A program made the translations under genes and the position numbers. The notes beneath the pieces were generated by a model. The model made no database searches, was not told where the DNA came from, and saw only the letters and a list, made by a program, of their open reading frames with translations. Below, piece by piece: positions 15,751 through 23,224 of a stretch of DNA of 23,233 nucleotides. Position 1 is the first letter of the stretch, and each line of letters starts with the position of its first letter. This DNA comes from Tannerella sp. (GTDB taxonomy: Bacteria > Bacteroidota > Bacteroidia > Bacteroidales > Tannerellaceae): contig JAITPH010000173.1 of the NCBI GenBank assembly GCA_031289515.1, positions 1 to 23,233 of the forward strand. The letters run 5' to 3'.

Positions 15751-16847
15751 CCTTTGTTTGACTTTTTCTTTCTTTTCTTCTTCTTGATTTTGTCAAAGCG
15801 CGAAATGCTGTCTCCCAATATGTCTTTTGTCGTATCGTGTTTATCGTCTTTTACTTCCTTATCGTTAGTCAGAGAGAAGGGCTTTTCGCCGTTTTTGTTC
15901 ATGTTTATAATCTCGAAGGCGCGTTTGGAATTAATAGTGACGAGGTTTGCCGGTATGTTTTTATCCGTCGAAAATGTTATCTCTTTTTTGAATACGTCTG
16001 TTTTATAGTGGTAATACGTATTGTCCAAGGTTTGCAATTCTATTTTGCGCGAAGGCAGCTGTTTGCGTCCTTCGACGTATGCGTCAACCTCGTAATTGAG
16101 GCAGCATTTGAGTTTGGCGCACTGGCCGGCGAGTTTTTGCGGATTCATTGACAAGTCCTGATAACGCGCTGCATCGGTGGCTACCGAGATAAAACTGCTC
16201 ATCCATGCCGAACAGCAGAGTTCGCGACCGCACGGACCTATTCCGCCAATCCTGCCTGCTTCCTGACGTGCGCCTATCTGCTTCATTTCTATGCGGATAT
16301 GAAACGTTTCGGCCAAAACTTTTATTAGTTGGCGGAAATCGACGCGCTCGTCGGCTATATAATAAAAGATGGCTTTGTTGCCGTCGCCCTGATATTCGAC
16401 GTCGCCTATTTTCATGTTAAGACCCAACTCGACTGCTATCTGGCGCGAGCGAATCATCGTCTCGTGTTCGAGCTTTTTGACTTCGTTAAATCTGTCAATA
16501 TCAGTCGTTTTTGAGTAGCGATATACTTTTTTCGGCTCTTCGTCGAAGCGATAGCGATTTTTTTTCATCTGGCACAAGACGAGCCTGCCTGTGAGGGTGA
16601 CTGTGCCGACGTCGTGACCCGGCGACGCTTCTACCGTTACTACGTCGCCTTTCTTCAGGGGCAGGCGTTCTTTGTTCATGTAATAGCCTTTGCGGGTATT
16701 CTTGAACTGTACTTCAACAAATTCGGCGCCGGTTTGCGCTTCTCTGATGTCGTACAGCCAGTCGTAGTTGTTGAGTTTGTTTCTGACTCGCGAACAGCCA
16801 TTCACATTTAGTCCGCATCCACTACCTGTATTTTGGATAAATCGCAT
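15747..16847 (-). CDS. ricT: PSP1 domain protein, RicT/YaaT-like
   Basis: The 366-residue protein contains a PSP1 core with the cysteine signature GPCGRELCC (C206, C211, C212) and GQCAKLKCC (C243, C248, C249). In Bacillus the homologue RicT (YaaT) forms a complex with RicA and RicF that carries iron-sulfur clusters and affects RNase Y-dependent mRNA processing. In Bacteroidota the family is conserved but RicA and RicF partners are generally not known to me, so the role here is open. Additional cysteines lie at the N-terminus (C11, C17), and the C-terminal tail is lysine-rich (FDKIKKKKRKKKSNKG). It sits 2 bases after spt and overlaps gldH by 4 bases, so the three are probably one transcript. 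Confidence 0.85.
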   Translation of the reverse strand: MRFIQNTGSGCGLNVNGCSRVRNKLNNYDWLYDIREAQTGAEFVEVQFKNTRKGYYMNKERLPLKKGDVVTVEASPGHDVGTVTLTGRLVLCQMKKNRYRFDEEPKKVYRYSKTTDIDRFNEVKKLEHETMIRSRQIAVELGLNMKIGDVEYQGDGNKAIFYYIADERVDFRQLIKVLAETFHIRIEMKQIGARQEAGRIGGIGPCGRELCCSAWMSSFISVATDAARYQDLSMNPQKLAGQCAKLKCCLNYEVDAYVEGRKQLPSRKIELQTLDNTYYHYKTDVFKKEITFSTDKNIPANLVTINSKRAFEIINMNKNGEKPFSLTNDKEVKDDKHDTTKDILGDSISRFDKIKKKKRKKKSNKG

Positions 16848-16849
16848 TT

Positions 16850-18034
16850 CTAAATCAGATTATGTTGCTTGAAAATCTTGCGGATAGTGTCGAGCGCGAA
16901 GTCCAGTTGTTCTATCGTATGCGTAGCCATCAGCGAAAAGCGAATCAGCGTATCTTGCGGCGCTACGGCAGGCGAAACGACCGGATTAACGAAGATACCT
17001 GCCTCGAAGAGGTCGCGCACTATCGTGAAAGTCAAGTCGTTATCTCTGATAAACAGCGGGATGATAGGCGTCGAGGTGCTTCCTATTTCACAGCCCATAT
17101 TCGAGAAGCCGTCCAGCGCATGTCTTGTCAGTTTCCAAAGATTTTCAATGCGTTCAGGCTCGGTCAGCATAATATCGAGCGCTGCGTCGGCGGCGGCTAT
17201 CGAAGCGGGCGTGCAGCTTGCGCTAAATATATATGTGCGCGCATGATGCCGCAGGTAGTTTATTGTATCTTTGTCGGAGGCGATGAATCCGCCGAGCGAA
17301 GCGAACGATTTGCTGAAGGTTCCCATTATCAGGTCTACGTCGTCGGTGACGTTGAAATGATTGCACGTGCCGCGTCCCTGCTCGCCGAGCACGCCTATTC
17401 CGTGCGCCTCGTCGACCATTATGTTGGCATTGTATTTCTTGGCTAACCGGACTATTTCGGGCAAGTCGGCTATGTCGCCTTCCATGCTGAAAACGCCGTC
17501 CATGACTATGAGTTTCACTTTGTCGGGGTCGCATTTCTGAAGCTGCTTCTCCAGCGATTCCATGTCGTTGTGCCTGTATTTCAGCCTGTTGGAAAGCGAC
17601 AGGCGTATTCCTGTAATAATTGAGGCGTGATTCAGTTCGTCCCATACAATAGTGTCTTCGCGTCCGGTTATGCATGAAATCACGCCCGCATTTACCTGAA
17701 ATCCGGTCGAAAAAGTTATAGCGTCTTCTTTTCCGACAAATTCGGCAAGACGTTCTTCCAATTTGACGTGAATGTCCAATGTGCCGTTGAGAAAACGCGA
17801 ACCGGCGCAACCGGTGCCGTATTTTCTTGTAGCTTCTATTGCCGCTTCCTTGACTTTGGGATGATTTGTCAAGCCCAAATAAGCGTTCGACCCGAACATC
17901 AATACTTTTTTTCCATTGATAATGACTTCAGTGTCTTGATCGCTTTCTATTTCACGGAAATATGGATATATTCCTGCAGCTTTGGCTTTCTGAGGAGTAT
18001 CGTATTTTGCAAGTTTTTCTCTTAAAAGGTTCAT
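16850..18034 (-). CDS. spt: Serine palmitoyltransferase (PLP-dependent alpha-oxoamine synthase)
   Basis: From the ATG at 18034 the product has 394 residues. It is an alpha-oxoamine synthase: GSNAYLGLTNHPKV, GTGCAGSRFLNGTLDIHVKL, MVDEAHGIGVLG and GTFSKSFASLGG, where K242 is the predicted PLP-binding lysine. SPT condenses serine with an acyl-CoA to 3-ketosphinganine, the first step of sphingolipid synthesis, which Bacteroidales perform. The N-terminus (LLREKLAKYDTPQKAKAAGI then YPYFREIE) closely follows the Bacteroides SPT as I remember it, favouring SPT over 2-amino-3-ketobutyrate CoA ligase or BioF. A longer in-frame start at 18244 would add 70 residues that are atypical and lie over the divergent promoters, so I reject it. 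Confidence 0.8.
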   Translation of the reverse strand: MNLLREKLAKYDTPQKAKAAGIYPYFREIESDQDTEVIINGKKVLMFGSNAYLGLTNHPKVKEAAIEATRKYGTGCAGSRFLNGTLDIHVKLEERLAEFVGKEDAITFSTGFQVNAGVISCITGREDTIVWDELNHASIITGIRLSLSNRLKYRHNDMESLEKQLQKCDPDKVKLIVMDGVFSMEGDIADLPEIVRLAKKYNANIMVDEAHGIGVLGEQGRGTCNHFNVTDDVDLIMGTFSKSFASLGGFIASDKDTINYLRHHARTYIFSASCTPASIAAADAALDIMLTEPERIENLWKLTRHALDGFSNMGCEIGSTSTPIIPLFIRDNDLTFTIVRDLFEAGIFVNPVVSPAVAPQDTLIRFSLMATHTIEQLDFALDTIRKIFKQHNLI

Positions 18035-18084
18035 ATTCAGTACTGAAATTTTATGTTTATAACATCTTTGATGTGAAAGCGTGG

Positions 18085-18092
18085 CAAAAGTA
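18085..18092 (-). promoter_or_regulatory. -7 box of the spt-ricT-gldH promoter
   Basis: On the minus strand TACTTTTG fits TAnnTTTG, 50 bases before the spt ATG at 18034. The -33 region has no clear TTG. The leader of about 45 bases contains a small ACATC/GATGT hairpin (18062..18074). The site lies inside the rejected longer frame, which supports the shorter spt. Confidence 0.5.
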
Positions 18093-18123
18093 ATAAAAAT
18101 ATGCGATATAAACATCTTTTCTG

Positions 18124-18147
18124 ACAACAAAATTGTATTTTTGTTGT
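18124..18147. promoter_or_regulatory. 9-bp inverted repeat over the lipid kinase promoter
   Basis: ACAACAAAA (18124..18132) and TTTTGTTGT (18139..18147) are perfect inverted repeats around a 6-base centre, TTGTAT. The right arm overlaps the -7 box TATTTTTG (18136..18143). It lies 11 bases before the ATG, so it could be an operator or an mRNA 5' structure. The symmetry is certain; its role is inferred. Confidence 0.5.
18136..18143 (+). promoter_or_regulatory. -7 box of the lipid kinase promoter
   Basis: TATTTTTG fits TAnnTTTG and ends only 15 bases before the ATG at 18159. The transcript would therefore have a very short leader. No convincing -33 TTG is seen. Confidence 0.45.
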
Positions 18148-18158
18148 AAAATTTTTCA

Positions 18159-19163
18159 ATGATGGCAAAAGAAATAAAGAATATTTGCGTGATTATTAAC
18201 CCAATATCAGGAGTTGGCACGAAAGAAAAAATTCCGGATATCATTGCTTCATATTGTACTGATAAAGAGATTGCTCTAACTGTTTTGCATACCGAATACG
18301 GAGGTCATGCGAAGGCTCTTGCCGAACAGGCCTGCAACGACGGCGCCGATTGCGTTATTGCGGTCGGCGGCGACGGCACGGTTAACGAAGTAGCTCAAAG
18401 TCTGCTTTATTCGGACGCCGTACTTGGTATTATCCCGAAAGGATCGGGAAACGGACTTGCTCGTGAGCTTGGTATTCCGTTAGACGTCCGTCAGGCTGTC
18501 GATGTGATTTTTTCAAATAATGTGATGACGATAGATGCCTGCAAGGCTAACGACAGAATTTTCTTTTGTACCTGCGGAGTGGGCTTCGATGCCGCTATAA
18601 GTGAAGAGTTTGCGAAAGAAAAACGTCGCGGCTCGCTCACGTACATAAAAAATGTGGTAGAGAAATATCTTGATTACAAGCCGGAAGTATACGAGTTGCA
18701 GATAGGCGAAAACACTTTTAAGGGAAAGGCGTTCCTGATAGCGTGCGCCAACGGCTCGCAATACGGCAATAACGCTTATATTGCGCCACATGCCGATATA
18801 TGCGACGGTCAGATAGATATTACGATTTTGTCGCCATTCAAGGCTTTCGATATTGGCGGGCTGGCGATACAGCTGTTTACCAAAACGATTGACAAAAACA
18901 GCAAGATAAAGACGTTCAGGGCAAAATCGGCGCAAATCATCTTGCAGAAAGCCGGGGTGATGCACATCGACGGCGAACCTGTCGTTGCCCCTGAAGAAAT
19001 AAATATTTCGGTCTTGTGCGGGGCTATTAAGGTTTTTGCGCCTGTTTCTACGCCTTTTGCGCAAGACTTGCAGCGTCATATCAACGATGTGTTCCGGTTT
19101 TTTGAAGAGAGATTCTTGTACCTGACAGGCTCGGATTCCGGCGCTAAAGATAAAAGTCCTTAG
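18159..19163 (+). CDS. Diacylglycerol kinase-family lipid kinase (DagK/YegS-like)
   Basis: The 334-residue protein carries the catalytic-domain motifs of the family: IINPISG near the N-terminus, VGGDGTVNEV (GGDGT at 70-74), IPKGSGNGLARELGIPL and, toward the end, MHIDGEPV. These enzymes phosphorylate a lipid hydroxyl with ATP. Members act on diacylglycerol, phosphatidylglycerol, undecaprenol-like lipids or sphingoid bases and ceramide, and sequence alone does not settle which. It is divergent from spt, 124 bases apart, which raises the possibility of a sphingolipid substrate. There are two consecutive ATG codons at the start (18159 and 18162). Its 3' end overlaps the convergent methyltransferase gene by 20 bases. 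Confidence 0.88.
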   Translation: MMAKEIKNICVIINPISGVGTKEKIPDIIASYCTDKEIALTVLHTEYGGHAKALAEQACNDGADCVIAVGGDGTVNEVAQSLLYSDAVLGIIPKGSGNGLARELGIPLDVRQAVDVIFSNNVMTIDACKANDRIFFCTCGVGFDAAISEEFAKEKRRGSLTYIKNVVEKYLDYKPEVYELQIGENTFKGKAFLIACANGSQYGNNAYIAPHADICDGQIDITILSPFKAFDIGGLAIQLFTKTIDKNSKIKTFRAKSAQIILQKAGVMHIDGEPVVAPEEINISVLCGAIKVFAPVSTPFAQDLQRHINDVFRFFEERFLYLTGSDSGAKDKSP

Positions 19164-19854
19164 TCAGTTCCTGATATTGCGCTGTCCGTTTATGCTCTTT
19201 TGTTTCGAGAACGAGGACGTCTGTCGGCGCTCTCTTGCCTTGTTTCGTCGCAGTCTCGATTAAAAAGCGTTTCGGCTGAAGTCCTTCGACAGAGACTACT
19301 TCCGTCCGGCGAATTACGTGCAATCCGTGCGTGGCTATTATAAAATCAAGCTCTTCCGACGATTGAACAGGCAATATCAAGGCTATCCTGCCGTTTTCCG
19401 ACAGCGCCCGGACTGCGTGTTCCATCATTTGTTTGAGCGGCAAACTGTCATTATGTCGCACTTTATTTCTTTTTTCGTCGGGACTTTTGAGCGAGTTCCT
19501 GAAATATGGCGGGTTTGAGACTATCAGGTCGTATTGTTTTTCTGTCGTATAGTCCAAAAAAGATTCGTTTATGACTTTTATCCGGTCTTTGAAAGGAGAT
19601 TTTTCTATGTTTTCAATAGCCTGACTACATGCGCTTTCGTCTATGTCGATAGCGTCTATCACGGCATCGCCGAAGCGTTGAGCCGTCATCATGGCGATTA
19701 GTCCTGTTCCTGTTCCTATATCGAGGATTTTTATCGGTTTGTTATTGTCCGGCATAGCCCATGCTCCCAGCAAAACGCCGTCCGTCCCGACTTTCATTGC
19801 GCATTTGTCGTGGTAAACCGTAAATTTTTTGAACTGAAAAAACTGGTTTGGCAT
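19144..19854 (-). CDS. trmN6: tRNA1(Val) adenine-N6 methyltransferase, TrmN6-like
   Basis: This class I SAM-dependent methyltransferase has 236 residues from the ATG at 19854 (MPNQFFQFKKFTVYHDKCAM). The SAM-binding motif is LDIGTGTG (44-51), followed by IDAIDID (about 66-72). The catalytic NPPY motif (114-117) is typical of N6-adenine methylation. The N-terminal FTVYHDKCAMKVGTDGVLLG segment is characteristic of the YfiC/TrmN6 family, which modifies adenine 37 of tRNA1(Val). A longer frame starting at 19932 would add 26 residues and include the promoter box at 19877..19884, so it is rejected. The gene end overlaps the lipid kinase by 20 bases. Confidence 0.88.
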   Translation of the reverse strand: MPNQFFQFKKFTVYHDKCAMKVGTDGVLLGAWAMPDNNKPIKILDIGTGTGLIAMMTAQRFGDAVIDAIDIDESACSQAIENIEKSPFKDRIKVINESFLDYTTEKQYDLIVSNPPYFRNSLKSPDEKRNKVRHNDSLPLKQMMEHAVRALSENGRIALILPVQSSEELDFIIATHGLHVIRRTEVVSVEGLQPKRFLIETATKQGKRAPTDVLVLETKEHKRTAQYQELTKDFYL

Positions 19855-19876
19855 AATTATTGTTGTTAATCGAAAA

Positions 19877-19884
19877 CAAAAGTA
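19877..19884 (-). promoter_or_regulatory. -7 box of the trmN6 promoter
   Basis: On the minus strand TACTTTTG fits TAnnTTTG and ends 22 bases before the ATG at 19854. The nearest TTG upstream is only 15 bases away, shorter than ideal. Confidence 0.45.
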
Positions 19885-19958
19885 AGAATTTTTTATGGAC
19901 AAGGCGCTTTCGGATAGAAAAAAACAAAACAATATGGTTATATTACAGCCGGATTGAC

Positions 19959-19966
19959 TATCTTTG
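19959..19966 (+). promoter_or_regulatory. -7 box of the lon promoter
   Basis: TATCTTTG fits TAnnTTTG and ends 23 bases before ATG 19990. Transcription would start a few bases later, downstream of the in-frame TTG at 19954, which therefore cannot be the translation start. The -33 element is unclear. Confidence 0.55.
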
Positions 19967-19989
19967 CGCCTTTTTACGAGAATAATTAT

Positions 19990-22434
19990 ATGAAAAATGT
20001 TGTAGAACTATATACGCAGGATTCCGAAGAAGATATGGAAGAATCAATGATTGCCGTTCCGATTCTGATGGAATGCGGTAAGGATGAAGACTTTTCCGAA
20101 GGACTGGATAACATCGGCGATACGTTGCCGATACTTCCCATAAGGAACATGGTGCTTTTTCCGGGCGTAGCATTGCCTGTTGTTGCAGGGCGGGCGAAAT
20201 CGATGCGCGTCATGCGCGAAGCCGCAAAGAAACATTCGTATCTGGGCGTTTGTTGTCAGAAAGACTCGGCAACGGACGAGCCGGGATTCAACGAACTGTA
20301 TCAAGTCGGTACGATTGCCGAAGTAATGCGCGTCCTTGAGATGCCCGACGGCTCTACTACCGTCATTTTGCAAGGCAAGAAACGATTCATTCTGAAGTCA
20401 ATCGTCAAAACGGATCCCTATCTCATCGGAGAAATCGAACAATACGAAGAAACGCGCCCGAAAAAACCGGATCGCGAATACGAAGCCCTCGCTTCGACTA
20501 TCAAAGACCTGACAATAAAAATGCTGTCGTTCACTTACGACCCTCCGCGCGACCTTATTTTCTCGATTCGCAATAATCAGAATAATCTTTATCTCATTAA
20601 CTTCTCGGCATGTAACGTGCTCGTCGATGCCGACATCAAACAGGAATTGCTGAATCTCAGCGATCTTAAAGACAGAGCTTATCGCCTGCTTTTCCTGCTT
20701 AACCGCGAATATGAGCTGGTAGAACTCAAAGCGTCGATACACATGAAGACGCACGAAGACATCAACAAACAGCAGAAGGAATATTACCTCCAGCAACAGA
20801 TAAAAGCTATTCAAAAGGAGCTTGGAGGCGATAATATCAGTGACATCGAAATAGACGAGTTGCGCGAGAGTGCGAAAAAGAAAAAATGGTCGAAAGAGGT
20901 AGCCGAAATATTTGAAAAGGAGCTTGTCAAACTTGAGCGGCTCAGTCCGCAATTGCCCGACTATTCGCTTCAGATACAATATATTCAGACTATTATAGAT
21001 TTGCCATGGAACGAATTTAGCAAGAGCAACATCAACCTGAAACGTGCGGAACGTATCCTGAATCGCGATCATTACGGCATGGATAAGGTGAAAGAGCGTA
21101 TCATAGAGCACCTTGCCGTACTCAAATTGAAGAATGATTTGCGCTCGCCTATCATTTGTCTTTACGGACCTCCGGGGGTCGGCAAGACGTCGCTCGGCAA
21201 ATCTATCGCCGAAGCGCTGAAACGCAAATACGTGCGCGTTTCGCTCGGCGGACTGCACGACGAGGCGGAGATACGCGGACACCGTCGCACTTATATCGGA
21301 GCAATGGCGGGACGTATAATTCAAAATATTGTGAAAGCCGGAAAGTCGAATCCAGTGTTCGTTCTCGACGAGATAGACAAGGTGGGCAACGATTTCAACG
21401 GAGACCCCGCATCGGCGTTGCTCGAAGCGCTTGACCCCGAACAGAACGAGCGTTTCCACGACAATTATCTGGATATTGATTTTGATTTGAGCAAGGTTAT
21501 GTTTATCGCTACGGCAAACAGTCTTAACACTATTTCGCAGCCGCTTCTCGATCGCATGGAACTGATTGAAGTAAGCGGATATATTGCTGAAGAAAAGATG
21601 CACATAGCCCAGAAACACCTGATACCAAAGCAAATGGAAGCTAATGGCGTCAAGGAAAGAAATTTGAAATTCGACAAACGCTCGATACGCCTGATCATAG
21701 ATTCGTACACGCACGAAAGCGGAGTTCGGGAACTGGAGAAAAAACTTGCGAAAGTGATGCGCAAGATTGCCCGCAGGATTGCTTCGGACGAGACTGTTCC
21801 CTCTGTCATTATGCCCGAAAACATTCGGGAATATCTTGGTATTGAGGAATATTCGCCGGATAAATATCAGGGAAACGAATATGCAGGCGTCGTTACCGGT
21901 CTTGCATGGACGGCTGCCGGCGGCGAGATTCTTTTTGTAGAGACGAGTCTGAGCAAAAGTAAAGGCTCAAAACTCACTATCACAGGGAATTTGGGCGACG
22001 TTATGAAGGAATCTGCCGTTATTGCTCTCGAATACGTTCATTCTCACGCCGACAGGTTTGGTATCGACGAATCGATGTTTGAAGACCGGAACGTGCACGT
22101 ACACGTGCCCGAAGGCGCTATTCCCAAAGACGGTCCGAGTGCGGGAATAACGATGGTTACGTCGCTTGTCTCCGCCTTTACCAAGCGTAAAGTCCGCAAT
22201 AATCTTGCCATGACAGGCGAAATAACCCTGCGCGGCAAAGTCCTTCCGGTCGGCGGAATAAAGGAAAAGATTCTTGCAGCAAAACGCGCTGATATAAAAC
22301 ATATTATCTTGTCGGAAGATAACAAAAAGGATATAAGCGAAATAAAAAACGAATATATTCAGGGTCTGACCTTCCTTTATGTCTCGGATATAATGCAGGT
22401 CGTAGACCACGCGCTACTAAAGGAGACTGTTTAA
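19990..22434 (+). CDS. lon: ATP-dependent Lon protease
   Basis: Lon degrades misfolded and regulatory proteins in the cytoplasm. From the ATG at 19990 the protein has 814 residues. It has the N-terminal substrate-binding domain (about 48-250, beginning LPILPIRNMVLFPGV), a coiled region, and the AAA+ module with Walker A GPPGVGKT (393-400) and Walker B VFVLDEID. The C-terminal protease domain has catalytic Ser717 in DGPSAG and Lys760 in GGIKEK. The Ser-Lys spacing of 43 matches E. coli Lon. An acidic N-terminal extension of about 45 residues precedes the core. The gene is monocistronic by context, with divergent trmN6 upstream and convergent argB overlapping its end by 18 bases. Confidence 0.97.
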   Translation: MKNVVELYTQDSEEDMEESMIAVPILMECGKDEDFSEGLDNIGDTLPILPIRNMVLFPGVALPVVAGRAKSMRVMREAAKKHSYLGVCCQKDSATDEPGFNELYQVGTIAEVMRVLEMPDGSTTVILQGKKRFILKSIVKTDPYLIGEIEQYEETRPKKPDREYEALASTIKDLTIKMLSFTYDPPRDLIFSIRNNQNNLYLINFSACNVLVDADIKQELLNLSDLKDRAYRLLFLLNREYELVELKASIHMKTHEDINKQQKEYYLQQQIKAIQKELGGDNISDIEIDELRESAKKKKWSKEVAEIFEKELVKLERLSPQLPDYSLQIQYIQTIIDLPWNEFSKSNINLKRAERILNRDHYGMDKVKERIIEHLAVLKLKNDLRSPIICLYGPPGVGKTSLGKSIAEALKRKYVRVSLGGLHDEAEIRGHRRTYIGAMAGRIIQNIVKAGKSNPVFVLDEIDKVGNDFNGDPASALLEALDPEQNERFHDNYLDIDFDLSKVMFIATANSLNTISQPLLDRMELIEVSGYIAEEKMHIAQKHLIPKQMEANGVKERNLKFDKRSIRLIIDSYTHESGVRELEKKLAKVMRKIARRIASDETVPSVIMPENIREYLGIEEYSPDKYQGNEYAGVVTGLAWTAAGGEILFVETSLSKSKGSKLTITGNLGDVMKESAVIALEYVHSHADRFGIDESMFEDRNVHVHVPEGAIPKDGPSAGITMVTSLVSAFTKRKVRNNLAMTGEITLRGKVLPVGGIKEKILAAKRADIKHIILSEDNKKDISEIKNEYIQGLTFLYVSDIMQVVDHALLKETV

Positions 22435-23196
22435 GACAGCCGTTCCCTTGCCGCTTTTTATTTCGGAGGCTTTTGTTATTATGACCTGTTTGACGCCGGC
22501 GTCGATTGCTTGCAACGAATTGTGCAGTTTAGGTATCATTCCGCCGCTGATGACGCCTTCTTTTTTGTAGTTTTCGAATATCTCCCTGTTGATCAACGGT
22601 ATAACGCTGTTGTCGTCGTTTTCGTCGAGCAATACGCCGCTTTTCTCGAAACAGTATATTAATGTGACGTCAAACATTTTTGCAAGCGCTTTTGCCGTTT
22701 CGGCAGCAATCGTGTCGGCGTTGGTATTGAGCAAATTGCCTTTTTTGTCGTGCGTCAGCGGCGACAGAATCGGTACGCAGCCGTTGCCGAGAAGCATGGA
22801 CAGCGCCTCTCCGTTCACGGTTTTTACGTCGCCTGCAAAGCCGTAATCAATTGTTCCGACAGGACGTTTTTCGGCGAGTATAATGTTCATGTCCGCGCCT
22901 GTCAGTCCGATGGCATTAACGCCTAAAGCCTGAAGCCGGGCAACGATGTTTTTATTCACAAGACCGGCATAAACCATTGTAACAATGCGCAAAGTCTGTG
23001 CGTCCGTAATACGTCGTCCATCGACCATCCGGCTCTCGACGCCGAGCTGACTGCCGATTTTTGTAGCCAGACTGCCGCCGCCGTGCACGAGAACTTTCGC
23101 GCCTTCAATTTTTGAGAAATCGTCGAGCAGATTGCCGAGCGTATTTTCATCCTCAACAATCTTACCTCCAACCTTTACGAGTGTCAATTTTTTCAT
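22417..23196 (-). CDS. argB: Acetylglutamate kinase
   Basis: ArgB phosphorylates N-acetyl-L-glutamate, the second step of arginine synthesis. The 259-residue amino-acid kinase has the N-terminal VKVGGKIVED, the glycine-rich VHGGGSLATKIG, the DGRRITDAQTLRIVTMVYAG segment and the later NTNADTIAAETAKAL, with GVISGGMIPKL near the C-terminus. All are expected for the family, and the compact length fits the form without an N-terminal arginine-sensing helix. The 3' end overlaps lon by 18 bases in convergent orientation. Its promoter box is 20 bases upstream, so it appears to start its own transcript. Confidence 0.95.
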   Translation of the reverse strand: MKKLTLVKVGGKIVEDENTLGNLLDDFSKIEGAKVLVHGGGSLATKIGSQLGVESRMVDGRRITDAQTLRIVTMVYAGLVNKNIVARLQALGVNAIGLTGADMNIILAEKRPVGTIDYGFAGDVKTVNGEALSMLLGNGCVPILSPLTHDKKGNLLNTNADTIAAETAKALAKMFDVTLIYCFEKSGVLLDENDDNSVIPLINREIFENYKKEGVISGGMIPKLHNSLQAIDAGVKQVIITKASEIKSGKGTAVLNSLL

Positions 23197-23216
23197 GATT
23201 CATCTTTTATTCGGCG

Positions 23217-23224
23217 CAAATGTA
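23217..23224 (-). promoter_or_regulatory. -7 box of the argB promoter
   Basis: On the minus strand TACATTTG fits TAnnTTTG and ends 20 bases before the argB ATG. The -33 element would fall beyond the window edge and cannot be checked. Confidence 0.5.

Noticed and set aside
18061..18119. AACATCTTT occurring twice (18061 and 18111) near spt as a regulatory direct repeat
   Set aside because: The copies are short, AT-rich and 50 bases apart with differing flanks, so chance is a sufficient explanation.
18035..18244. N-terminal extension of spt by 70 residues
   Set aside because: It covers the divergent promoter boxes and part of the lipid kinase gene. The family N-terminus begins at the ATG at 18034.
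19855..19932. N-terminal extension of trmN6 by 26 residues
   Set aside because: It includes the promoter box at 19877..19884, and the conserved family N-terminus starts at 19854.
19954..19989. TTG start giving lon 12 more residues
   Set aside because: The lon -7 box TATCTTTG (19959..19966) lies downstream of this codon, so the transcript would not contain it.
20398..21714. A 438-codon open frame on the minus strand opposite lon
   Set aside because: It is entirely antisense to intact lon, has no family motif and lacks a promoter box. It is a shadow frame.
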